Source: Stercorarius parasiticus
Taxonomy: Eukaryota > Chordata > Aves > Charadriiformes > Stercorariidae
Direction: 5' to 3'
Assembly (NCBI GenBank): GCA_013396915.1
Contig: VWZL01002042.1
Span: 186,001 to 250,000 of the forward strand
DNA length: 64,000 nt
Positions 24,299 to 35,890 of the stretch are shown piece by piece. Both the position numbers and the translations under genes were made by a program. Within the stretch, counting starts at the first letter, position 1. Each line of letters opens with the position of its first letter. A model generated the notes under the pieces. It made no database searches and was not told the origin of the DNA. It was given only the letters and a program-made list of their open reading frames with translations.

Positions 24299-26148
24299 AT
24301 TTATGTCTGGAATGCTGCTAATATCACAGAAATCTGGTATAGCCAGCCCAGAAAATACTCATTTCATGAGGCCTATGAGAATTTTGCATACAACTATTTT
24401 TGAAAAAGTCAGTCTTAAGACCTGGTCTTGGTGCATTGCCATGCCAATGACCATCCATGACACTTTCCTTCTGGAATACCACTTTAGAATGAATAAATGC
24501 CTGTTTGTCACAAAGCATTTCCAATTCATCTTTAGTAAAACAGAAGGAAATGGGAGAATGTGTTCACACACAGTGGCTTTTCCTAGCTCTACTGTGGCTT
24601 CCAGATGCTCCTTTTCACTCCAGGGGAGGAGAACTGCATACTAAGAGACTCTCCAAGATATCACCTGCCATGAAGTTGTTATCACAAAGACAATTACAAC
24701 CCTCTGCTGCAGAACCTTCCCGTTACCATATTGCAACCTATTCTCTTACCCAGTCTGGTCTCATTCTGGTCTGACTGTACTCGTGTTATTTAATTCATTC
24801 CCCACTAATGCCTGGGCCACAGCACACAGTATTATCATTCCCATTTCTGGTGCCAGAGGTCTCCGCAACAGCTAGAAGCAATATTGTAGAGAGACTCTGC
24901 CTGAGCACCTAGGCTAGAGCATGCTTCGGAGAACGTAGCTACCAGACTCCCAAATGGTCTCTACAATACAAATTGTAAATTATTAGGGCTCATCCTATGG
25001 CTCTGTTGGGGCAATTTTACTTTGGAGCAGTTCAGAAGGGAACTATGGCAATCCTCCTGTCAGTTTTGACCCAAAAAGCCCACTTTTCAGGTCAATGCTC
25101 TGCACTGTGCTGAGGTTGATAAGTTTCCTGGGTCACCAAAGGAATTAACCTGGAGTTCGAGAGACGAAGCTGGATTCAGACACCTGGGACAAAGCAGGCT
25201 GAAAGAAGGAACTGCTGATGCTCCATGCCCTTCATATTTTTTTCTGAATAATTTACCACCTGCTTATTAGTGACTTTCTGGTATTTAATGGCCGCTAATT
25301 TCCCAAGGCCATTTCTGAAGAATTTCTGTCTGTTAGGGGCTTTAAATCACCCGATAAAAAATTGCTGAGAACATACCGGATTGATCTTTGCCCCCAGACT
25401 ATCACTAGGAGTCTGTGAAGAAAATATGCGCCACAATTCCTGTAAGTTACCAGACAGATTTCAAACTCGCCAGCCTGCCAGTGCTGCTCAGCTTCAGAGA
25501 CAGACGCACAGACTCCTGAGGCTCCTGTGACAACAGGGATGTATGACAGCACATCAGATGTGAGCCCACGTCCTGCCCCGTGCTCTGCCTGCGCTGGACC
25601 AGCCTCATGTCAACCTCACACCGGCGGTAAGGGTTCCCTGCAGAGGCTGTGGGAAGTGCGAGCTAACTGAGGTCATTCCCAAACAACTAAGAGTATTTTT
25701 TGGAAGACTAGGTACCAAGTTTGACTCTAGCGATGTGGCAGTTCTCTAAAGGAGGTTACAATATAAACCTTGTTTTAACGGGGTTGAAATGCACAGAGTC
25801 TTTCAGTAATGACTCCATATCAGCCATTATCTTACATCACACCCTGAAGAAGCACAGGAAATTCAAGGCAGCCCAAGTCAGCATGAGGATTTAGAGCACT
25901 TATAATAGTTGACCTTTAAGTAGAGAGTGATGTTCAGCCATAATTACAACAGAGATGTCACTTTGCTCTAATATATAGAAAGGAGTGCCATGTCCTGTGG
26001 TCCACTCTGGCTCCTTCCAACAGCAGGGCTTGAAGTCAGTGTATGACTGAGGGTCAGCAAACGCAGCATTTCTGCCTCATCTACTCACTGCTTTTGAAGC
26101 CAAGGATGCTTCTTTGAGCTCAGGCTAAATTGGGTACATTACTTTTTT

Positions 26149-26417
26149 CATAGAATTATAGAATTGTCTAGGTTGGAAGGGACCTTTTAGATCATCTAGT
26201 CCAACCATCAACCTAACACTGACAAAACCCATCACTAAACCAGATCACTAAGCACGACATCTACCCATCTTTTAAATACCTCCAGGGATGGTGCCTCAAC
26301 CACGTCCCTGGGCAGCCAGTTCCAATGTTCGATAACCCTTTCAGTGTAAAAATTTTTCCTAATATCTAATCTAAAACTCCCCTGGTGCAACTTGAGGCCA
26401 TTTCCTCTTGTCCTAAG
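26149..26417 (-). mobile_element. CR1 LINE 3' fragment with ORF2 end
   Basis: Minus-strand CR1. On the plus strand it begins with the octamer tail (catagaattatagaattg), then 'ctaggttggaagggacc' and 'agatcatctagtccaacc'. The ORF2 stop is at 26235-26237. The coding relic, read on the minus strand, runs 26417 to 26235 and includes [31 protein letters not shown] and LSDLV. No stop or frameshift is visible in this short portion. It is probably the same subfamily as the element at 712-1905. Confidence 0.92.
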
Positions 26418-28047
26418 GAGGAGGATTAGAGCCCTACTGTGCTACTCAAAAGTTAGGGAATTAGGTGAAATGAGATGCATTTGTAAACAGCTGGTATTTT
26501 AAAGGGCCTTAAAGAGGTGGTCTTGTCTCAAAGGCAATTCTAGTCCAGGAACTATCTCAAATTCAGGCTGCCAATGTGCAACTGCCCTTCAATGAGGACA
26601 GTGTTTAGGGCAGACCTTGTGAGTAAGCTGCAGTACCCACAGATGGCCCTGCAGGAGATCCCTACATTGCACCTAGTCTGGAGACAACAGGGGATGTGAT
26701 TGTCTGAGACTGATACTCCAGCGCATTTCATCAGCCTTAAATTAATTACAAATACAAACAAAGAATTCATCCTTCCAATACAGGTTTTTTCTTTACTTCT
26801 CTTTTTCCTTAGTAGTCAGAGATTCAGCTGATAACACTGAAAATCCTTGTCCAAATTTCAAATGATTTCAGAAACTTTTTAAAGACAGGATCTTGTGCTG
26901 TGTAGTAGTTGAAGTTTTGCCAATGACTCATTCCCACTCAGGGAATAATCTGGAGAGTGCTCTTTTGTTTTTCTCTTTAATACCTCCGTCCGTTCTTTTG
27001 GAAAAAAAAAGAAAAATTAATTTTTTTGAAGTTAATGGATAATCTAGAACTCTACAGCTCTTCAGTCAAGTTTAAAAAGTAAACATACCAAAAAAACCCC
27101 CAATTTTTCACTTTTGTTTTGTACCCAAAATAAAAAAGCAAAGCACTTCATAATGGTTTGAATTCAGCAGCCAACTTACAGACTACGTGTTCACAAGGAC
27201 AAACACATTTCTCAGAGCCTGTTTGTGTTCTGATGTGAGCAACTCATAGAGCCCCCCATGCTTAGTGAATCTATGGTGATAACGGATCATAACTGTTGCA
27301 AAGTAAAATAACAAAAGGCATATAATGAAACTTCGAAAGTCATTTGGACTATTAAAACAATGGAGAATGGACCAAACCAGCAGGAAATAGAGCAGGAAAA
27401 GTCTGGGTTTTGTTCAGTTGTTACTTAAGAGAATTCCTAAACAGCAGTGGAACTGGGGCCAGAATTCAGGGCGCCGCATATTCAGCTACGTTCCTGGTCT
27501 TGAGACTATCAACGTGTTTTTGTTTTCTCTGCAAATCTTGCATTCATCTCTAGGAAAAGAAGAGGAATCAACAGGAATGGTGGAAGCTGTTTCTTTCTGC
27601 ATATAACCAGCGAGGTTAGCCTATAAGCATTGTGGATGTGGTCCACTCTTACAGGTTTGGATGCCCTCAGGTTGGGAAATAATTACAAGTATAATAATAG
27701 TACTAAAGCTAATAATAGTGGAATAAGGCAAGTGTAATAGCTGCCCTGCCTGGAACAAATACTTTCCCTAAGATGACATGTTAGCCAGCAGAATGAACGC
27801 CACTGTCAGCACTTCAAAAATCGACATAGATGCTATTTCATTTGTAGTTCTTCAGAGCTTAAGCTTCTTGGGCTGGGTCTGTTTGCCTTGCCCAGAACCA
27901 GACTCACACATGTCCAAACGAACTTTCAGGTCAAACAAGGCATCTTCCTAGTCAGAGGCATGCCGAGAGAGGTGGAACTTTTCTTCCCATTAGACTGCAG
28001 TATCTGCATTAAGCATGTAGTGCCTGACAGTATTTTCATCGGGGTTG

Positions 28048-28138
28048 AAGTGAGTGACCCAGGTCCACAGATGGAGTCAGAGGTAAAGCTAGGAGAGAAC
28101 TTGGGTGTGCTCAGCTTCCCAAATGCTGCTACATAAGG
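28048..28138 (-). repeat. MIR/CORE-SINE-like relic
   Basis: The plus strand shows 'agtgagtgacccaggtccac', then 'agtcagaggtaaagctagga', then 'aacttgggtgtgctcagctt'. This is the order expected for the reverse complement of the MIR 3' half (gacttgcccaaggtcacac, agtcagtggcagagctagga, acccaggtgtcctgactcc). Similarity is patchy and was judged by eye. Confidence 0.42.
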
Positions 28139-31100
28139 TGCACTTCATAACTTGCTGTACATGATGAGCTGCTGTGGGCTTTTTAGTTGTCATCCAGCAG
28201 ACAGCATGAAGATTGGCTCTTATTATTCCAGGTCCTTTCTCTGTCTGGCTTCTAGCTTCTTCCTGGTGTGAATACAGAACTAGTCTGTGTGTATGTGTGT
28301 AAAAGATAATAATCCATTCAGATACTTACAAAAGGTTTAAAACTGTTTCTTTGTGCTTAAAGAATGAATAGATGAAATTGAAATTCTGCTCAAGAAACCA
28401 ATTAAATAGAGGAGATAGTGAATATTGTGTTTGTATGAAGGGAGGCTAACAAATAACTGAGAGTCCTTAGCAATTACTGATTTGAATTTTCAGCATTTTG
28501 ATGCTTTATCCACTCTGGAAGTTTCTCTGTGAGGCCTGGACTTTCTAGAGAGACTTTCCTGTGCCAGCAAGTCAGCATTACTCGTGCTGCACGCTGTCTC
28601 TAGCCCTTACCATACGGAGATCGGGATCTTCTCTGTCTGTCACTGATGGATGGGAAGTTTTCCCGAGGTATTTCTAGCATCAAGGGAAAGCATTTCTACT
28701 AAATGCTGGGTCAGTTCTGGGCTCTCGTTAGACAGGCTTGACCTCATCCCAGCCCTCCCTTCAGTGCCCAGGTAAGCTCCAGTCTCAGTTTCTGTGCTGG
28801 GATGGCTGCAGTTCTTCTGGCAGGTGGTTGGCCCAGTCCAACCTCATTACAAGCTGAATGTGCTTCAGCTCCTTTCCAGCTCCAAACGCTGCTGCTCTTG
28901 TCTTGGCCTTTTGCAAAACCAGCCCTTCATCAAACACAAAGGGTACCCCTGGGAGTGCTCCCATGACCCCCTTCTTATTTCTTTTTAATCAGCTAACGCA
29001 GCTTAAATTTGCAAAGCCAGTGCTGAGGTCACGCCTGTTTTTGTCTTGGCTGGCTGATGTGATTTGTTACTGAAACCAACTTGCAAGTTCCTGTAGCGCT
29101 ATTACCCAAAAGGCTCATTCCTATGAACAGCAGTCCTCACGTATCACAGGTATATACCCAGCATGATCCAGTAATCACTGAAAAACAGATATAAGAAAAG
29201 CACCCGGGATACAGTGCTTCTCATTAGCAAGGAATGTTCTCCAAAACATTTGCCCGGATGCTGGGGGTTCCTTCTTTCCTTCCATACTTACTCATAGGCT
29301 CATAGTTGTGCAGGGTTTTTGTGCTGTTTCCAACTGCATAGAATTTGCTGGACTTTTATCTGCTAACAAATTTATTAGGAATAATTTTTGCACGATTAAC
29401 ACCAAACGTAGTTCTAGATTTAGAAGAACATGAGCAATTTTGAGGTTGGGTAATCATGGTGGATTTGGAAACAGGAGACACACTGAAGTCTGTGTTGTTA
29501 CAACAGAGAACTGATAACCCAACATGATGCAGGCAGTGAGTACTTCTGCATGAGACAGGACCTACAGCTGTGATTCTTACAGTGCCTTCCACTGCACACA
29601 GTATGTTCAGCTAAAGCAATGTTTAATTTCTGAATGCCGGCTTGTTTTTCTCATTTACTTGATCATCCCAGAAACCTTTCAAGACTTTCTACTGAGAATA
29701 TTTAGTACTTACATGACACAAGCTTAAACTGTGTTCGAAATTAAAATTCCTTTGAAAATATCACAGAAGGTAAAAATCTGTTGTGCAAATCTGCAAATAA
29801 CATAAAGAACTCTTCATGGAAAAAACTCTGGTAATCCTGGGTATCATGTGCAGTTTGCTGTCCAGAGAGGTTTTGATGTTCAATTTACACTGGAAAGCAA
29901 GAAGATTTAAATAAGCTTTAAAAGAAGTGAAAATAAAACAAATATTTTGTCTTCTGTTGATGACGTTGATGCTGAGGCTGGCAGCTGGATGGGACAGGGC
30001 CAGACTGATCTGTCTCAGCGTAACTAATGGCACATAGGTGTTTCAGAAAGGCATGCTTCCTGGCAAGCACCAGTAATGCTATAGAGCTTAGATGTCAAGA
30101 AACATTCAGGGAAGAACAGCTGCCAGGTTGCTTGTAAATGGCTGATTTCTTTTTAAATACAACGGCAAATAAAAGGTTATTTTTAGTGCTGGTAGAAAGT
30201 ATGAGTTCATTGGCACTAGTCAGCTAGCCGGGTGAAATGCTGGCAGGAGAGGTGGAGCAACAGAACTGCCTTCTTTATGGCTTCCCTGCAATCATGGCAG
30301 CCCCAGACCTAAAGGGACCATTGGTAACAAGGCAATTGACCACTGCTGGACACTTCACCCCAGCTTCCCAACTGCAAGCTCTTTACTGGGGCAATCAGGT
30401 ACCACCTCCAACACGTCTGAACACCCTCTGCTCAGGAGCAGGCTGAATGACCACCAGGTATCTATTGGATTTTGGAGTGACTCCTCACAGGGTTCTCCTC
30501 TGAACCAGTGGCTTGGGTCAAGAAGAGCCATATAATGGACTTCCAAAATCCTCAACCATCCAGTGCATGATCCATGTTTGGCAGAGTTGATACACGCGGG
30601 TGTGGATGGAGACAATAGCAGTTGCTTCATGACTTTGTGTTGTATTATTGCTGGAGGTGAGAAGAGGAAAGGAAGGGGAAGGACCTCCCTGCTAGCGCAC
30701 AGATATGCTGGGCAGGGTGTAGTACAAATGCTGAGTGTCTAAGCACCTTTTGCTCGAAATTGTTTACAGGCTAAAAGACAAAGAGCTAAAGCAAAATATG
30801 CCCGTGTCAGGAAACGTATGTCTTGTCAGTGAAAGGTCTGTGGAGAACAAATAGCACATGAAAATTGCAGAATAGCCATGACATGTACTTCATATTTAGA
30901 GTTTGAGAAATTTATCAGCTGCATTTCATTAGCCCTCTTCTTCCCGCTTCCTAGCTGGCCAGCTTCTTGCCTGTTTTCTGCTTCAGGTGTTCATTCTGTC
31001 AGCAGAGAATCGAGGCAACTAGCCCCAAAACAGAGAAAAGGGGCAAACCTTGAAGTTGGTAGTTTGGAAACCCCCTTATTTATGTGAGCCCTCACATCTG

Positions 31101-31227
31101 AGCCTGAGCACAGCACAGAGGGTAAGCTGGGTGGAGAACCTGCTCTCCTGGGGAATATTACTAAACAACCAAGGTTCCTTCTAGATATTTTTTTGCCATT
31201 CACTTTTCAGTCCGTTGTGTTGGCTGC

Positions 31228-31241
31228 TTTTTTTTTTTTTT
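31228..31241. repeat. Poly-T run (T14)
   Basis: Fourteen consecutive T residues, not attached to a recognised retroelement. Confidence 0.95.
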
Positions 31242-33055
31242 AAATCTATCTGTATTTCAATCTAAACTCCCGGGTAGATTTCATTCTGTTTTCGTGTTGG
31301 GAGTACAAAACAAATTCATGCCATGTTTGTTTATTTCATAAATCACTGACTTGGGAAGGTCAAGTGGTACTTCCTCTTCCTCCTCTTTTTCAGCCTGTTT
31401 TCCTAAGGAAATTAAATTCATGCTGTCATGCTGTCTGTGTGTGTATGTCCATACGCAAGCAGGTGTGGGGATCTTTTCGCTGCCTCTAATTTTTTTAACA
31501 GAGGATTACTCCCAGGGGGCCAATGAAGTTAAATCCTAGCAATGTTGTGAAAAAAGCATATTTGTAGGAGTTGGAGAACCAACTAATGACTTGTTAGAGG
31601 TGAAAAGCTTCAATGTGACCTCAGTCCCTTTTAGCCACTGAAGAAGTCACATATGGGAGAGGTACTACGCATTCACAAAACATGGGAAAGAAAAGCTTCA
31701 GTTAGAGCTCACACTTCTGAAAATGTTTTGTTCACTAATACCTGGTAAGGTGCAGATCACATCTTTGCCTTAACACACTTCATTTAGAGAGTACCAGCTC
31801 CTTCAAACTCATTTGGAGTATGAATCATGTTTCACACATGAAGAGGAGACCGGACACCACTCCTTCTGATTCTGGGGGAATTACTCTGCTGATTTTATAT
31901 GACGTGGATGATATCAGGGTTACATGAATCAGGATACCAAATGCAAACTTCATCCTTTCAGCAGATGTTCCAGCAGAGTCTATACTACAGAATTTAAATA
32001 TTAGAGTGTTTTAACTGTTTATAAATTCAGATATTTCAAGTTTTCAAGCAAGTTCACAGGCAGTCACACAGAGTGGCACTATTTCTAGAGCAGAATAAGA
32101 GTTAAGGAGACATGGAGTCATGTCTGTAAGTCTAGTTAGCCCTCAGTAAATAATTGACCCAGCATGTCACAAACCTACCTTTAGGAGTATTTAAGAGCAA
32201 AATCATGCACATAATCAGTCCAATCACTTAGTCGCAGCAAAGCTCATGGTAAAAATAGCATTTGTACCTTGACTTTTGCATGCAGCTGAGAAAATTATAT
32301 ATTTAAAGGGAGTCCCAGCTTCATGATTTATTGTGACTGTGTGACTGTAACATTGTCACCCTGTGATGACTGTACACTAATGTTTAGGGATTGCCTGGCA
32401 TGAATTTATGTCACATCGATCACATAAGCACAGTAGGAAGGCTGTTTCTGCCAGGAGCATTTACCAATTCCACCGACAGACAAGGTGCAATGCATGTAGA
32501 CAGATTTCACCAGGGAGGCTGAAACTGGTAACAGAGCAATTCTGTCCCATTTTTCAGATTCTGTTCCAGAGCTATAAATTACTTGTCTACTGCAAAATAT
32601 CTCTCTTCAGCACATAAAAATCTTAAATAGGCAGCATTATCAGCAACATTAGTTGGCCTATTTTAAATCCTTATCTGATCAAACATCATCTGTTTTGTCT
32701 GAGGCCTCCATTTCCCACCTCCATGAAAGGAAAAGACCAAGTAAGCAACAGAGGACTGTTTCACAGCAGAGTAATGAGGAAAGAAGCCTGAATCTATCTA
32801 GCTGAAAGCCCCATGAAATCTACCCTATTCTAAATACATATTAACCTCTTTCAAACTAACTGGTACTTTTTTATCATGCATATTTCTCAAGACCTTTCTG
32901 AACTCATGAAAGATTCATCCCAAATCCTCTGTGTGGGGATATGAAACCGATACCTATTCTCTGATCCTCCTCCTGTCGTTCTGCACAGATCCATCAGAAT
33001 TCAGAGCCTATACTGAGGATCAGGCTCACAATTCTGAATCCTGTTTCCAGTTAAG

Positions 33056-33069
33056 AAAAAAAAAAAAAA
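33056..33069. repeat. Poly-A run (A14)
   Basis: Fourteen consecutive A residues following 'ccagttaag'. The sequence upstream is not recognisable as a retrocopy. Confidence 0.95.
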
Positions 33070-34185
33070 GTGTTCTATTATACACACTTCGTTTCCTATC
33101 TCAGCTTTTTGGTTTAGGCTTGACACCTAACCAGAAAATGTTACCAATATGTATAGAATATGATTACATTAAACCCACGTCACTCTATTATGCCCATTTG
33201 ATAGAAATTTAGGAAAGGTTGTTAGTTTAACAGGAACCGAAACTTCATTCCTGACTTTGTCACTGGCCTGGGAAAATCTGTTTTCTGTTGCCTTTTTAAT
33301 CTCCAGTTTGTAACATTTCTTGTCTCTGAATGCAAACTTTCCAGTATAAATAATGTTCCCAGGTACAGTGCCACCACAAGGCTGATTTCTGTTAGATTCT
33401 GGACTCTCTTGGAATACTAACAGTTACAATATGCATGCTCAACACTATACTATTTGTATTGCAGTCTGCCATGTTCTGGTATACAGTGAAGGGAGGAAAA
33501 ATCAAGCCACAGTTCATTTGCCACTCCTCTAGAAAGGAATGTCTGGGGGATGTCTGAGCTCAGGCTACTGTCCTGCCTATCTGTCTCAGTAGAAAGGAGG
33601 ATTGTCCACAACCCAGGCTTATATTCAAAGCAAAAAAAATCCTTATTGTCTGTTATATTGCTAAATTATTCAGAAGTTCCTGGTTTCTTTGTAAAAAACT
33701 GGGAGAAGAAACTAAACAAGGTAGGGACGTCAAAGGTACTTTCCCCTGAGCGCACCATATAGCCTCCACAATTTGAGGTGCAGCACGATTATGATCCCTC
33801 CGTTGTTCCTACAAGAGAATTCAGAAAGCAGAAACCTTGTCTAAATAAAGACAACCTTGGCAAAGCACATCGTTCCAGCTAGTGATTTCTGTCAAGGCAG
33901 CTTGCGGTCACAGCAAGGCCATGCAGTAGGAACAGGGAGCAAAGAAGCAAGAAAGACATTTTTGTTGAAATAAACAAGAGAGAAAATGCAGCCCAACGGT
34001 GAGAAACACATGTACCTACCACAGGGAATGCCTTGTTACTGTGTCTGAAGGAAACACTCCAAGAATGGTTATTTCCAGACAGGCTCCTCTCCAGAGCAGG
34101 GGTTTTCAACCAGTGGCCTTTAAATCCTTTCTAAACTCCTGTTCTAATTTGAAACAGCTGATGTAAACAGAAGGAAAGCAGCATG

Positions 34186-34260
34186 TGTATACATCCTACA
34201 TACATAATCGTGGTACATATGTAATAGTGCTACATATAGTAGACTATATATATTTTAATT
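34186..34260. repeat. TA-rich degenerate repeat
   Basis: Imperfect repeats of tacata/tatata units (tacatacataatc, tacatatgtaatag, tacatatagtag, actatatatatttt). Low complexity. Confidence 0.6.
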
Positions 34261-34503
34261 TTCCTATAGGAACTGAATTTCCCTTCAAAATTGTGTATAT
34301 CTTCATGAATTCAAAAGAAGTTGGATTTCAGCTTCATGAAACTCAGAGAGAGTGCAGAGGCTGAGCACTCTGTTTCAGACAGAGATTTACCACAGATATG
34401 GTTTGGTATGGCAGCTTCTTTTCTATGGCAGCCAGAAAAGGAAGGTCAAGAAAGTGCACCTCCCCAGTGACCAAGACTTGGCAAACTGGTAACAACAGAT
34501 TAG

Positions 34504-35890
34504 AAGGCTGAGGCACTCAACAATTTTTGTGCCTCAGTCTTCACTGGCAACCTCTCTCCCCACAACTCTCGAGTGGATGGACCGCAGGATGGGGACTGGG
34601 GGCACAAAGTCCCTCCCACTGTAAGAGAAAATCAGGTTTGTGACCATCTGGGGAACCTGAACATACAGAATTCTATGCGACCTGATGAGATGCACCCCAG
34701 AGTCCTGAGGGAACTGGCTGATGTAGTTGCCATTTGAAAAGTCATGGCAGTCAGGTGAAGTCCCTGGTGACTGGAAAAAGGGAAACATTGCATCCATTTT
34801 TAAAAAGGGTAGAAAGGAGGACCTTGGGAACTACCAACCCATCAATCTCACCTCTGTGCCTGGGAGGATCATGGAACAGATCCTCCTTGAAGCTATGCTA
34901 AGGCACATGAAGATGAGTCAGCCAGCATGGCTTCACTAAAGAAAAGTCCTGTCTGACCAGCCTAGAGGCCTTCTATGATGGAGTCACTACATCAGTGGAC
35001 AAGGAAAGAGCTACTGATGTTCTCTATCTGGACTTCTGTAAGGCCTTTGACGTGGACCCCCACTACATCCTTCTCTTTAAGTTGAAGAGAGATGGATTTG
35101 ATGGGTGGACTATTCGGTGGATGAGGAATTGGNATGAGTCAGCCAGCATGGCTTCACTAAAGAAAAGTCCTGTCTGACCAGCCTAGAGGCCTTCTATGAT
35201 GGAGTCACTACATCAGTGGACAAGGAAAGAGCTACTGATGTTCTCTATCTGGACTTCTGTAAGGCCTTTGACGTGGACCCCCACTACATCCTTCTCTTTA
35301 AGTTGAAGAGAGATGGATTTGATGGGTGGACTATTCGGTGGATGAGGAATTGGTTGGATGGTCGCATCCAGTGGTCAATGGCTCAATGTCCAGATGGAGA
35401 CTGGTGACAAGTGGTGTCCCTCAGGGGTCCGTACTGGGACCAGTACCATTTAATATCTTCATCGATGACATAGACAGTGGGATCAAGTGCACCCTCAGCA
35501 AATTTGCAGATGAGTGGTGTGGTTGACATGCCTGAGGGATGGGATTGCATCCAGAGGCACCTGGACAAGCTTGAGAAGTGGGTCTGTGTGAACCTCATGA
35601 GGTTAAACAAGGCCAAGTGCAGGATCCTGCAACTGGGTCGGGGCAACCCCTGGTGTCAATCCAGGCTGGAGGATGAAGGGATTGAGAGCAGACCTGCCGA
35701 GAAGGACTTGGGCGTACTAGTGGATGAAAAGCTGGACATGACCCAGCAACATGCACTCACAGCCCAGAAGGCCAACTGTATCCTGGGCTGCATCAAATGA
35801 AGCGTGGCCAGCAGGTCAAGGGAGGTGATTCTGCCCCTCTACTCTGCTCTGGTGAGACCCCACCTGGAATACTGCATCCAGCTCCGGAGC
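34504..35890 (+). pseudogene. CR1 ORF2 reverse-transcriptase relic, multiply frameshifted
   Basis: Frame by frame: 34504-34728 ([17 protein letters not shown]), a shift at about 34727 where roughly 17 bases of the usual sequence are missing, then 34727-34910 ([36 protein letters not shown]). A further deletion and shift at 34911-34922 precedes 34923-35132 ([21 protein letters not shown]). After the duplicated block, copy two continues from 35144 to about 35365, shifts, then 35370-35514 ([22 protein letters not shown]). There the catalytic box reads FADE: a deletion of about 11 bases removes the second catalytic aspartate and shifts the frame. The rest ([26 protein letters not shown]) ends at a TGA at 35798-35800 replacing a codon normally read through to [13 protein letters not shown]. 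Clearly dead. Confidence 0.9.
34913..35353. repeat. Exact 220-bp tandem duplication split by one N
   Basis: Bases 34913-35132 and 35134-35353 are identical by eye across all 220 positions, separated only by the N at 35133. Both start 'atgagtcagccagcatggc' and end 'atgaggaattgg'. The reading frame of the CR1 is sensible if one copy is removed. This is the signature of two contigs whose overlapping ends were abutted rather than merged. Confidence 0.95.

Larger units (their letters stand above)
16472..26148. other. Non-coding stretch, no gene recognised
   Basis: AT-rich sequence with a single unresolved base at 16982, a small CpG cluster at 17170-17330, a CT-rich run at 23131-23147 inside a wider pyrimidine-rich zone (about 23110-23680), and a perfect 13-base inverted repeat at 24268-24298. 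A somewhat GC-richer block at 22600-23000 has open frames on the minus strand, but none resembles a known protein. No host exon was recognised. Confidence 0.55.
26418..34496. other. Non-coding stretch, no gene recognised
   Basis: AT-rich unique-looking DNA containing the MIR-like relic at 28048-28138, mononucleotide runs at 31228-31241 and 33056-33069, and a TA-rich patch at about 34186-34260. A hAT-transposon-like terminal sequence occurs at 34097-34118 (see findings). No host exon was recognised. Confidence 0.55.
34497..35890 (+). mobile_element. CR1 LINE, truncated at both ends, with assembly duplication
   Basis: A CR1 copy covering the region just before the reverse transcriptase through its thumb. 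It starts near 34497 (KAEALNNF/ASVFTGNL region) and stops abruptly at about 35890 (after YCIQL), so the end of ORF2, the 3' UTR and the octamer tail are missing. CR1 insertions normally keep their 3' end, so this end was removed by a later deletion or rearrangement. The apparent length of 1.39 kb includes 221 extra bases from an exact internal duplication around the N at 35133, giving a true length of about 1.17 kb. The next CR1 (37436) belongs to a different subfamily and is not its continuation. Confidence 0.92.

Noticed and set aside
25100..25200. Possible further MIR-like segment
   Set aside because: Only one short stretch ('gaagctggattcagacacctgg') fits; the order of flanking motifs does not.
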